Shown: piece after piece, positions 18,900-27,400 of the stretch | How positions within the stretch are numbered: the first letter of the stretch is position 1 | Layout: every line of letters starts with the position of its first letter | Assembly (NCBI GenBank): GCA_033763395.1 | Contig: JANRKQ010000018.1 | Location: 62,001 to 126,000 of the forward strand | Reading direction: 5' to 3' | Source of the DNA: Xiheimicrobium sp033763395 | GTDB taxonomy: Bacteria; Myxococcota; Myxococcia; Myxococcales; Myxococcaceae | DNA: 64,000 bases | The notes under the pieces: model-generated | Databases searched by the model: none | What the model saw: only the letters and a program-made list of their open reading frames with translations | What the model was told of the DNA's origin: nothing | Translations under genes and position numbers: made by a program

Positions 18900-19988
18900 A
18901 TGTGGGTTCAGCCCTATCGCAGCACCCCGGTGGAGCAGGTTCCCCCCCGACTCGACGTCGATCATCGCGTCGCGGTGCTGCTCAACGCCAATGCCCGGCG
19001 GGTGACGCCGAAGGTGGTGCGGTCGCTCTCGCACGTCGTGCCCGAGGGTGACTTGTTCCTCTCGCGTTCCGAGCTCGACGCGCGGCGGATCGCCCAGACC
19101 GTGGTCGATCGCGGCTACCACACGGTGTTCCTGGGAGGCGGGGACGGCACGGTGGCGTGCTTCGTCAACGAGATCCTCTCCGAGGTGGCGCGGCGTCGGG
19201 CGTACCACCCCACCTCCACCCCGCGCTTCGGCGTCCTCAAGCTCGGCACGGGCAACTCGGTGGCGGCGTTCGTGAAGGCCTCGCCCACCCGCGGCGACGG
19301 CATTCTCGACGACGTGCTGCGCGCGCGCTCCGGTGAGGTGCCCGGCACGCGGCCGCTCGATCTCCTCCTCATCGACGGCAAGCGGGCGCCCTTCGCGGGG
19401 CTGGGGGTCGATGGCCAGCTGCTCAACGACTACATCTGGGTGAAGAAGAACTTCGCTCAGGGACCGCTCGCGAAGCTGATGTCGGGGCCCGGCGGGTACT
19501 TCACCTCGGTCGCGTTCAAGACGGTGCCCTACTACCTCGCGAACTCGAACTCGGTGGACTGCGAGGTCGTGAACCAGGGCGCGACGGCGTGGCGCATGGG
19601 CGCCGACGGCAAGCCGGTGGAGACCTTCTCGGCGGGCCAGACGCTCTACCGGGGCCCGCTCATGATGGCCGCCGCCGGCACGGTGCCGTTCTACGGCTAC
19701 GAGCTGAAGATGTTTCCCTTCGCGGGCAAGCGGCGCGGCATGTTCGACCTGCGTGTCGGCACCTTGCCCACGACGCAGATCCTCGCGAACCTGCCGGGGC
19801 TGTGGAAGGGCACCTGGTTCCCCGAGGGGCTGCACGACTTCCTCGCCACCGACGTCACCATTCGGTTCTCGCGCCCGATGCCGTTTCAGATGGCCGGTGA
19901 CGCCGAGGGCTACCGCGACGAGCTGCGGGTGCAGACGGCGCCCGAGTCGATCGAGCTGTGCGACTTCAGCGGGGCGGCGGCCAACTGA
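18900..19988 (+). CDS. diacylglycerol kinase-like lipid kinase
   Basis: The protein has 362 aa from the ATG at 18900; an upstream ATG at 18831 would add 23 residues. The N-terminal half shows the DAGK catalytic fold: HRVAVLLNANARRVTPKVV, then the nucleotide-binding GGGDGTVACFVNEIL and LGTGNSVAAF (GTGN motif), matching the YegS/DgkB family. The C-terminal half is the beta-rich second domain of that family (DLLLIDGKRAPFAGLGVDGQLLND, LRVGTLPTTQIL). It is probably a soluble or membrane-associated kinase phosphorylating diacylglycerol, sphingosine-like lipids or related alcohols. It is divergent from dnaK and followed after 40 bases by the FHA-AAA+ gene on the same strand. Confidence 0.85.
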   Translation: MWVQPYRSTPVEQVPPRLDVDHRVAVLLNANARRVTPKVVRSLSHVVPEGDLFLSRSELDARRIAQTVVDRGYHTVFLGGGDGTVACFVNEILSEVARRRAYHPTSTPRFGVLKLGTGNSVAAFVKASPTRGDGILDDVLRARSGEVPGTRPLDLLLIDGKRAPFAGLGVDGQLLNDYIWVKKNFAQGPLAKLMSGPGGYFTSVAFKTVPYYLANSNSVDCEVVNQGATAWRMGADGKPVETFSAGQTLYRGPLMMAAAGTVPFYGYELKMFPFAGKRRGMFDLRVGTLPTTQILANLPGLWKGTWFPEGLHDFLATDVTIRFSRPMPFQMAGDAEGYRDELRVQTAPESIELCDFSGAAAN

Positions 19989-20028
19989 CTGCTGTCGCTC
20001 CGGGCGGTGCGCGCTACAGTGAGCCCCC

Positions 20029-21360
20029 GTGAGTCCTCCTGAAATGACGGAGTCCGTCACCCTTCCCGGTGAAGCCATCAGCCGGGTGCCGGTGCGGGAG
20101 TGGACGGTGGAAGTCGTCTCTGGGCCCGACAAGGGCAAGCGGGTGTCGACGCTCGAAGGGCTGGTGCGCGTCGGCAGCGACTCGGCCAACGATCTCGTCC
20201 TCACCGACACCACGGTGAGCCGGCGTCACCTCGAGATCGAGCGCACGGTGAAGGGGCTCTTGCTGCGCGATCTGCAGAGCCGCAACGGCACCTTCATCGA
20301 AGGCCGCCAGGTGCTCCAGGCGTTCATCGACACGGGCGACAAGATCGCCCTGGGCAAGACGAAGCTGACCGTGAAGCGCAAGACGCGCGACACCGACGTC
20401 GAGCTGCTCGACGCCGAGACGTTCGGAGAGCTCGTCGGCACCTCCGAGGCGATGCGCATCGTCTTCGCCGAGCTGCGGCGGATCGCGCGGGAAGACGTCA
20501 CGCTGCTCCTCGAGGGTGAGACCGGCACCGGCAAGGAGCTCGCCGCCCGGGCGGTGCACGCGCTCTCGAACAAACGGTACGGCCCCTTCCGCGTCGTCGA
20601 CTGCGCGATGCTCTCGGAGCAGAACGCCGACCGCGAGCTGTTCGGTGACGACGGCGCCTTCGTCTCGGCCAGGAACGGCACCCTCTTCCTCGACGAGGTG
20701 GGCGAGCTGCCGGTCGGTGTGCAGCCGAAGCTGGTGCGGCTGCTCGAGACGAAGGAGATCCCCGCGATGGCGGGCCAGCCCGCGCGCCGGCTCGATCTGC
20801 GCATCATCGCGTCGACCGCCCGCAACCTCGCCGAAGACGCCCAGCAGGGCCGCTTCCGCCAGGAGCTCTTCTTCCGCCTCGCGGTCGCGCGGGTGCGCAT
20901 GCCGCCGTTGCGGACGCGCAAGATCGACATTCCCCTGCTCGCCCGGCACCTGGTCAAGGGGCTGTCGGTCGCGTTCGATCTCTCGCCACAGACCCTCTCG
21001 CTGCTCGAGGGCTACGACTGGCCGGGCAACGTGCGGGAGCTGCGCAACGTGCTCGAGCGCGGCGCCCTGATGCAGGCGACCGGGAATCGGAGCTGGCTCG
21101 AGCTGCTGGTGCAGGGCGAGAAGCGCACCGATCACACCACGCTGATCGAGGTCGTCTCGAAGCTGCCGTACCACGAGGCGAAGGATCGGGTGACGGGCGA
21201 CTTCGAGCGGCACTACTTCGCCGAGGTGATGAAGCAGGCGAACTTCGACATGCAGGTGGCTGAGCAGCGCACGGGCCTGTCGATGCAGAGCTTGTACCGG
21301 CTCCTGAAGAAGAACGGCCTGCGCCTGAAGGATCTCAAGAACGCCGAAGGGCTTGGCTGA
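20029..21360 (+). CDS. FHA-AAA+ (sigma54-activator-like) regulator with degenerate GAFTGA
   Basis: The protein has 443 aa from the GTG at 20029 (an ATG at 20044 is also possible). The N-terminal FHA domain (about 25-118) keeps GS, SRRH (64-67) and NGT (86-88), so it should bind phosphothreonine peptides. The AAA+ domain has intact Walker A GETGTGKE (163-170) and Walker B LFLDE (219-223), plus an arginine-finger region FRQELFFRL. The sigma54-contact loop is strongly shortened: RELFGDDGAFVSARNGTLFLDE, with GAFVSA (209-214) replacing GAFTGA and the segment that normally follows missing. A C-terminal Fis-type HTH follows (NFDMQVAEQRTGLSMQSLYRLLKKNGL). It is probably an ATPase and DNA-binding phosphopeptide reader that may not activate sigma54 canonically. 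Confidence 0.9.
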   Translation: MSPPEMTESVTLPGEAISRVPVREWTVEVVSGPDKGKRVSTLEGLVRVGSDSANDLVLTDTTVSRRHLEIERTVKGLLLRDLQSRNGTFIEGRQVLQAFIDTGDKIALGKTKLTVKRKTRDTDVELLDAETFGELVGTSEAMRIVFAELRRIAREDVTLLLEGETGTGKELAARAVHALSNKRYGPFRVVDCAMLSEQNADRELFGDDGAFVSARNGTLFLDEVGELPVGVQPKLVRLLETKEIPAMAGQPARRLDLRIIASTARNLAEDAQQGRFRQELFFRLAVARVRMPPLRTRKIDIPLLARHLVKGLSVAFDLSPQTLSLLEGYDWPGNVRELRNVLERGALMQATGNRSWLELLVQGEKRTDHTTLIEVVSKLPYHEAKDRVTGDFERHYFAEVMKQANFDMQVAEQRTGLSMQSLYRLLKKNGLRLKDLKNAEGLG

Positions 21361-21446
21361 CGCCCCGGCGCGACCAGCGAAACCCGTCAGAGACGCCCAG
21401 CGCGAACGTCTGCGTCGTCTTCTCGAAATCTCGTTGGAGGTGCCTC

Positions 21447-21683
21447 ATGGCGGTCCTGAACATCACCTATGGCGGTCTGTCAGCGGACTACCCGATCGAG
21501 CTCGACCACGTCGTGGCCGACGCCGACATCAAGCGCATCGCGCTCGAGGTCGTTCGCTCCGGTGAGGTCCCGGGCCTGCACCTGGCGAACCTGCCGGCGA
21601 ACGCGTTCGAGGGCTACGTCGTCGACCGGCTCCAGAACGGCCAGCGGTTGTACCTGCGCCCGAAGGTGCCGTTCGGCGCGTGA
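21447..21683 (+). CDS. small ubiquitin-like (beta-grasp) protein, putative
   Basis: The protein has 78 aa; its start has an excellent GGAGG Shine-Dalgarno 6 bases upstream. The order of elements is that of ubiquitin-like proteins: an N-terminal strand pair (VLNITYGG, ADYPIELD), a helix (ADADIKRIALEVVRSG), and a C-terminal strand with the ubiquitin-like arrangement FEGYVVDRLQNGQRLYLRPKV, comparable to LSDYNIQKESTLHLVLRL. The tail ends PFGA, i.e. G77-A78 rather than a di-glycine, so conjugation chemistry is unproven. The gene immediately precedes an E1/ThiF-like gene, the usual context for modifier or sulfur-carrier proteins. The beta-grasp fold is inferred from pattern alone; the protein could be another small alpha/beta fold. 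Confidence 0.7.
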   Translation: MAVLNITYGGLSADYPIELDHVVADADIKRIALEVVRSGEVPGLHLANLPANAFEGYVVDRLQNGQRLYLRPKVPFGA

Positions 21684-21692
21684 CTGCGGCTC

Positions 21693-21723
21693 GAGCACGC
21701 GTCGTGGGACGAGACGCGTGCTC
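21693..21723 (+). terminator. perfect 11-bp-stem hairpin between the Ubl-like and E1-like genes
   Basis: GAGCACGCGTC (21693-21703) pairs exactly with GACGCGTGCTC (21713-21723) around a 9-base loop. It begins 10 bases after the small gene's stop and ends 23 bases before the next ATG. No U-tract follows, so it may be an attenuator, an mRNA-stabilising 3' structure or an RNase processing site rather than a strong terminator. Any of these would let the small protein be made in excess over the E1-like enzyme. Confidence 0.6.
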
Positions 21724-21746
21724 CCCCGCTGGTGGAGAATGACGCC

Positions 21747-22322
21747 ATGCGCATCGTCTTCCTCGGCGTGGGCGCGCTCGGCTCGACCGCAGCGATGTGG
21801 TGCCGCGAGCTCTCCGCCACGCTCGTCTTCATCGACTTCGATAAGGTCGAGTCGAAGAACCTCAAGGCCCAGGCCTTCGTGAAGCAGTCGCTGGGAAAGA
21901 ACAAGGCCGAGGCCCTCAAGGCGCAGCTCCTCAACTTCTACGGGATCAAGGCCGAGGCGTTCGGCGTGCGCGTGACGAGCGACAACGTCGCGCAGCTCCT
22001 CGAGAACGCGACGCTCGCCGTCGACTGCTTCGACAACGCCGAGAGCCGCCGGCTGGTGTCAGCCCAGGCGAGGGCCCAGGGCCTTCCGCTCGTGCACGCG
22101 GCGATCTCGGGTGACGGGACCTTCGGCCTGGTGCGCTGGGACGAGCGCTTCACCCCCGACGCCGAGGACACGGCGGGCCAGGCGACCTGCGAAGGGGGCG
22201 AGCACCTGCCGATGATCGGCCTCTTGTCGGCCACGCTGGCGCGCACGGTGCAGGACTTCGTCGAGAAGCAGGTGCGGCGCGACTCGATGGTGAGCCTCGC
22301 CTCCGTCACCGCCACCAGCTGA
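21747..22322 (+). CDS. E1/ThiF-like adenylyltransferase
   Basis: The protein has 191 aa from the ATG at 21747, preceded by a GGAG motif; a GTG at 21732 is an alternative. It is a minimal E1-like Rossmann domain: GxGxxG at 7-12 (GVGALG), acidic strand FIDFDKVESKNL (D30, D32), K53 in GKNKAEA, and D93/D96-N97 in AVDCFDNAESRR, the ATP-handling positions of MoeB/ThiF/E1. The usual NLxRQ arginine is replaced (NLKAQ, 38-42). One cysteine, C148 in ATCEGGEHLPMIGLLSATLA, sits where the catalytic cysteine precedes the crossover helix. The CxxC zinc pairs of MoeB are absent. It is probably an activator of the adjacent small protein. Its stop overlaps the next start (TGATG). Confidence 0.88.
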   Translation: MRIVFLGVGALGSTAAMWCRELSATLVFIDFDKVESKNLKAQAFVKQSLGKNKAEALKAQLLNFYGIKAEAFGVRVTSDNVAQLLENATLAVDCFDNAESRRLVSAQARAQGLPLVHAAISGDGTFGLVRWDERFTPDAEDTAGQATCEGGEHLPMIGLLSATLARTVQDFVEKQVRRDSMVSLASVTATS

Positions 22323-23200
22323 TGTCGCTCGACCTCGCATGGCAGGCGGTCGCCGAGTCCCCCGACGACGTGCGCTGTGTCGACGTGCTGGCAGACCTCC
22401 TGCTCGAGCAGGGTGATCCGCTCGGCGCGCACTTTCGAGCCGCGCTCGAGCTGCTCCGCCGCCGCGAAGACGTCGCGCTGCGCCTCGAGGTGCTGCGGCT
22501 CCAGCGGGCCTTCGAGGAGCGGTATCCGGGACACGCCTTGACCTGGACCCCCACCGGCCTCATCGAGGCGGTGCGGTACACGAGGCGCGAGGGCGGTGCG
22601 CTGCGATCGATCCTCTCGGAGCCACTCGCGCAGGCCCTGCGACTGGTGCGCTGGTGGAGCTTCGACGACGACCGCGACGTTCGCGCGCTCGAGCGCCTGC
22701 CTCCCTCACTCGTCGAGCTCGACGTGAGCCTGTCGACCGGGCGCGAGGCGCCAGTCGAGCTGAGCGGCCCCGTCGAGGGCCTGCCGCGGCTCGAGGTGCT
22801 GTCGGCGCAGGGGCAGTTCTCGCTCCATGGCTTGCGGCACGAGGCCCTTCGCGCGCTCACCTGGAGCGCGTTCGTGCGGCCCGGTGACGACGTGGTGGAG
22901 GAGCTCGCGTCCGTCCGGCTCCCGGCGCTGAGCGGCCTCACCCTCGGCCTCAGGGCGGGCCCAGCGCCGTGGCCCATCGAGCTGCTCTCGGGGCACACCT
23001 TCCCGGCGCTGCGCGCCCTCGCGCTCGCGGGGAACCTCTGGCCCAACCAGCTCGAAGACCTCGCCGCGTCTGGGCTCCTGCGACAGCTCGAGGAGCTGCA
23101 CCTCGGCGTCGAGCCCCTCCCGGACTTCGCGCGCATTCTCGAGGAGGCAGCGGATCGGTTCGATCACCTGCGGCGCTTCACACCACCTCGCGCGTACTGA
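22322..23200 (+). CDS. TIGR02996-domain protein with LRR-like repeats
   Basis: The protein has 292 aa, translationally coupled to the E1-like gene by a one-base overlap. The N-terminus (about 5-45) is a TIGR02996 repeat-companion domain: AWQAVAESPDDVRCVDVLADLLLEQGDPLGAHF, matching the family's PDD...LADWLEErGDP pattern. The rest has irregular leucine-rich units (LERLPPSLVELDVSLS, LPRLEVLSAQGQFSLHGL, LPALSGLTLGL, FPALRALALAGNLW, LRQLEELHLGV), suggesting an LRR-type solenoid. Such pairs are common in myxobacteria and planctomycetes but their function is unknown. Coupling to an E1/ubiquitin-like pair makes a role as substrate, adaptor or effector of that system plausible. A second TIGR02996 protein is at 40256-41626. 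Confidence 0.8.
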   Translation: MSLDLAWQAVAESPDDVRCVDVLADLLLEQGDPLGAHFRAALELLRRREDVALRLEVLRLQRAFEERYPGHALTWTPTGLIEAVRYTRREGGALRSILSEPLAQALRLVRWWSFDDDRDVRALERLPPSLVELDVSLSTGREAPVELSGPVEGLPRLEVLSAQGQFSLHGLRHEALRALTWSAFVRPGDDVVEELASVRLPALSGLTLGLRAGPAPWPIELLSGHTFPALRALALAGNLWPNQLEDLAASGLLRQLEELHLGVEPLPDFARILEEAADRFDHLRRFTPPRAY

Positions 23201-23338
23201 CGGGTTTTCTCACCCACCGAGAGGCGGACGGGCGTGGACGCTCCACCTTCGCCTCGGGCACGCCCTTTCGCGCCGTTGGAGGCCGCCGCCGCTGGCCCCG
23301 ATGCTGCTGTGACGTGCGCGTCGAGGAGAGGCGCTCGC

Positions 23339-24448
23339 GTGACGAAACGCACCACCATCATTCGCCCGCATCACGACGGCTACTTCCACTCCGTCTTCGC
23401 GGATCACCGGGTCGTGGCGGCCGAGGTCGAAGCCATGCTGCCTCGCCCCTTGTTTCAGGCGCTCGACGTGAGTCGGCTCGAAGCCATGGCCGCGCGGTTC
23501 GCCGAGGCCACCCTCTCGACGCCCGAGTCCGACGCCGTGTTTCAGGTGCCAACCCGCTCAGGAAACACGCGCGTGTTCCTCATGCTGGAGCATCAACGCC
23601 GCGCCCAGTGGGGCATGCCGTTTCGGGTGCTCCGCTACGTCACGGGCTTCTGGCTCGCCCAGCTGACGGCCAACCGGAAACGCCGGCAGCTGCCCGCGAT
23701 CGTTCCCCTCATCGTGTCCAACGTCCCCGGTGGCTGGCGCGGGCCCAGGAGCCTCGATGAGATGCTCGAGGGAGAGCCCTACCTGCGCTCCCTGGTCGCG
23801 CCCTTCCTGCCCGCGCTCGACCTCGTGATCGACGACCTCTGGGCACTCGACGCCCAGGCCGTGCTGCGGCGGCCGGGGCCTCCGGTGGCGCACCTCGCCT
23901 GGTGGCTCCTGGGTGCCTCGACGGACCCGGCCCGGCTGGAACGAGAGGCCCCGCTCATGCGAAAAACGGCTCGGGCCGTACGAGAGTCGAGCCCCGCGCA
24001 GTACCAGCAGGCGATGACGTACCTTGAGAGATTGCCCATGACGACTGCACAGAAACGACAGCTCGAACCCGTCTTCGAAGTCATGTCGATGGAAGAGTAC
24101 CGGCGGCGCGTCCCCTACCTTCAGGACATCGAGTGGCGTCGACAGGCGCGAAAGCGCGGCCTTCGGGAAGGCCGCAAGAAGGGACTCGAGGAGGGCCGGC
24201 AGGAGGGCCGGCAGGAGGGTCGGCAGGAGGGCCTGGAGGAGGGTCGTCAAGCGGGCCGGCAAGAAGGCCGGCGAGAAGGCCGGGAACGCGCCCTTCGTGA
24301 AACGCTCGTCGAGCTCTGGAGGGCCGCCCTCGGAAAACCACCCACCAAGCTCGCGCACGCGAAGATCGACAAGGCCGACGAGGCGACGCTCAAGCGCTGG
24401 GTGCTCCAGACGCGGACGGCGAAACGAGCGGCCGACATCCTCCGCTAG
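23339..24448 (+). CDS. Rpn-family (PD-(D/E)XK) nuclease/transposase-like protein
   Basis: The protein has 369 aa from the GTG at 23339, preceded by GAGGAGAG at 8 bases. The N-terminal half matches the recombination-promoting nuclease family: HHDGYFHSVF (D13), SDAVFQV (D65) and LMLEHQRR (E84-x-Q86), the D...ExQ core, followed by RVLRYVTGFW. Residues ~265-320 are a highly charged tandem segment of GRQEG units encoded by a 12-bp repeat. The C-terminus is a short helical region. Rpn proteins are linked to RecA-independent recombination and phage defence in other bacteria. Its stop overlaps the convergent kinase-ATPase stop by 4 bases. Confidence 0.85.
   Translation: MTKRTTIIRPHHDGYFHSVFADHRVVAAEVEAMLPRPLFQALDVSRLEAMAARFAEATLSTPESDAVFQVPTRSGNTRVFLMLEHQRRAQWGMPFRVLRYVTGFWLAQLTANRKRRQLPAIVPLIVSNVPGGWRGPRSLDEMLEGEPYLRSLVAPFLPALDLVIDDLWALDAQAVLRRPGPPVAHLAWWLLGASTDPARLEREAPLMRKTARAVRESSPAQYQQAMTYLERLPMTTAQKRQLEPVFEVMSMEEYRRRVPYLQDIEWRRQARKRGLREGRKKGLEEGRQEGRQEGRQEGLEEGRQAGRQEGRREGRERALRETLVELWRAALGKPPTKLAHAKIDKADEATLKRWVLQTRTAKRAADILR
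24191..24286 (+). repeat. 12-bp imperfect tandem repeat inside the Rpn-family gene
   Basis: Eight 12-base units of the type GAGGGCCGGCAG lie head to tail; the first two are identical and later ones diverge. Each encodes EGRQ. The unit length keeps the reading frame, so copy number can change without breaking the gene. Confidence 0.85.
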
Positions 24449-27400
24449 CCCGTCGGAACGAGCATTCGCGCGAAGGCCTGCGGGTCGACCACATCTTGCG
24501 TCTCGAACCACGCCAGCGCAGCGCGGACGTTCGCCCGTCCGAGGTCGTCGTTCGAGGCCTCCCCCAGGCGGAGCCGCGCCGATGCCGCGAAGAGCTTCAG
24601 CCCGTGCTGATCGAACCCGGCGATCGCCCGCGCGAGGAGCTCGGCGCGTCGTGCCGGCTCGAGCAGCGCTTCGAGCGCGACGGCCTGCGCCCACGCCCAG
24701 CCGACTCGCTCTCTTCGGAGCGCCTTGACCGCGCGACGCGCCTCGTCGCTCTTCCCGGCTGCGATCGCCAGACGGCCGCGCAGCGACCACGCCTCGACCC
24801 GCACGTTCTGGATCCGCAAGAGCATCGCGCGCTCCATCTCGGGCCAGACCCCGAGGAGCCGTTCGAGCGCGGGCGCGGGCCGCCCCTCGTACAGCCCGAT
24901 GAGCCCTTCGGACAGCACCGCCCAATAGTGCTGGAAGTGAAAGCTCGTCGTGGGCCAGCCGACCATCGCCGCTTCCACCGCCGCGCGGGCGGCCGCCGGG
25001 GTGCCCGCTGCGAGCTTCGAGACGTTGGCGAGCCCGACCGTCAGGCTGGTCAAGGCGTAGCGGTCTCCGCGGCCCTCGGCGTCTCGCACGAAGCCCGTGA
25101 TCCGGCGTGAGAGCTCCGCGACCTCCCCGAGGTAGAAGAGCGACCAGATCGAGAACAGCCGGGAGCTGGCGGCCTCCCACGACACGTCGAGGCCTGCGTC
25201 GCGAAACGCCGACTCGGCCTCGTTCACCTTGGCGCGGGCTTCGCGGAAGTCGCCCACGAGGAACCGGGTGAGCCCCTCACAGAACGCCAACAGCCCCTTC
25301 AGCCGCGCGTCGCCGACCCGCTCGCACAGGGCCCGCGCGCTGGTGAGGAGCGCGCGGGCACGCTTCTCGGCAGAGACGCCCTCGGTGGCGACGAAGGCCG
25401 CCTCGGCCGAAAGGGCGCGCGCCACCCGCCACGGCTCCCCCGCGTCGAGGGCAAGGAGCAGTTGGCGCGTCTGGAACGAGGCGCCACGAATCGTGTCCAC
25501 CATGCCGAGCCCCACCGACACCGACCAGCAGGCATCGATGCGCCCCAACAGCGCGGGGTCGACCTGCGCGGGCGGACGCTCGTCGAACGACAGGCCCCGG
25601 AGCGCGAGGTGCGCGCGACGGAACACCAGCGCTCCCACCGCGCGGGCGGGCGTGCGGGCCAACGACATGCCGAGCGCAGACAGGACCGTCGACATCGCCA
25701 GGACGCCGTCGTCGACATGCCCCGAAACCAGCAGCTGCTCGGCGGCCAGCCGCTGCAGCTCGATCGCCTGACCGGGCGTCGCGCCGGGCTCTTTCGTGGC
25801 GGCGCGGAACGCATCGGCCGCGGCCTTGCCCTGCCCGGCGCTCGCCAGACAGTGCGCCATGGCGACGGTGAGCTCCGCGCGACGGCGATCGTCGAGCGAG
25901 AGCAGCTCGAGCCCCTTGCGGTACAGGGCCGCTGCGCGGGCGAAGGCGAGCTGATCTCGGGCGCGCGCCGCAGCGGTCAACGTGGCCTCACACGCGCGAT
26001 CGCCATGCCCGGCGGCGGCCCAGTGCGTGGCGATGGCGTCGAGATCTGCGTCGGCGCCCGTGGAAAGCACGGTCGCGAGGCGCTCGTGCACCTCGCGAAG
26101 GTCATGCGCCTCGAGCATCGACGTCACCGCGGCGCGCAGGCCCTCGTGCCACGGCTCGAGACGTTTCTCGTCGGGCAACATGCGCACCAGGTGCTGGCCC
26201 TCGAGCTGCTGCACGAGATCTGCCTCCCGGGCGTCGAGCCGCGCGGCCTCGAGGGCGATCCGCGCGTCGAGCGGCGCGCCAGCCACCGAGACGACGCGCA
26301 GCACGGCGAGGCCGCCAGGCGACAAGGTCGCGAGCTTCCGGCGCCAGAGCCCCTCGACGGTCACCTCGCCTTCCCCGGCCGACTCGAGGAGCTGCATGAG
26401 GAGCAGCGGGTTGCCCGACGACTCGCTCGCCACGGCCAGCGCACGGCCCGGCTCGACACCGGCGGCCATGGCGATGGCCCGCGAGGCCTCCGACGAGAGC
26501 GGCCCCAGCGCGAGGAGCTCGACGGGCACGGTGCCCGCGGGGAGTGCGGGCCCATCATCTCGAATCGAGGTCACGACGAGCACCGTGGGCGGTTCCGGGG
26601 CCCGCAGGAGGGCCTCCATCAACGCGACCGAGTCGGCGTCGCCCCACTGCGCATCGTCCACGAGGACGACGAGGGGCACCCGCTCGCCCAGGCGCTCGAA
26701 GAGCGCGCGCAGGGCCATGACGGCGCGTCGGCGGCGCTCGAGCGGCTCGGCCACCTCACGCACCGGCGCGTCACGAAACGCAGGCACCCGCGAGAGCACT
26801 GGAAACATCTTCGTCAGCAACGAGGCGTCACGCGGCCGGATCGCGTCGACCCGCTCCGCCGGCATGGCCGCGAGCGTGCGCGTGAGGGCGTCGATGATGG
26901 GATCGATGGCCTTGAACGGCACGGTCTCCCGCTCGTGACACCGGCCCGCGAGCACCACCGCGCCCAGGCTGTCGAGCTGCTCCGCGAAGGCCCGCAGCAG
27001 CGCCGTCTTCCCGATCCCCGATGGGCCCTGCACCCTGACGACCCGGGGGCCGTCGGTGCGCGTCCGATCGAAAGCCCGTTGGAGGCTGGCGAGCGCCTCG
27101 TCGCGGCCCACGAGCCCTCGGGGAGTGAGGGGCGCCCTGCGCGGCGTCGAGGCGCCAAGCGCGGCGAGCACGGCCGCGGCGTCGGGCCGCTCCGTGGGGA
27201 CGGTGCGCAAGAGTCCGACGCAGAGGGCGTCGAGGGCCTCGGGCACGTCGGGACTCAGGCTGCTCGGAGCGGGCGCGGGCCGGCGCTGCTTGTCGAGCAT
27301 CACGTCGACCGGAGCCCCCTCGAACGGCAGCCGGCCGGTGAGGGCCTGGAAGAGCATGACTCCGAAAGCGTACCAATCGGCGGCGGGGCCGATGGGCCCA

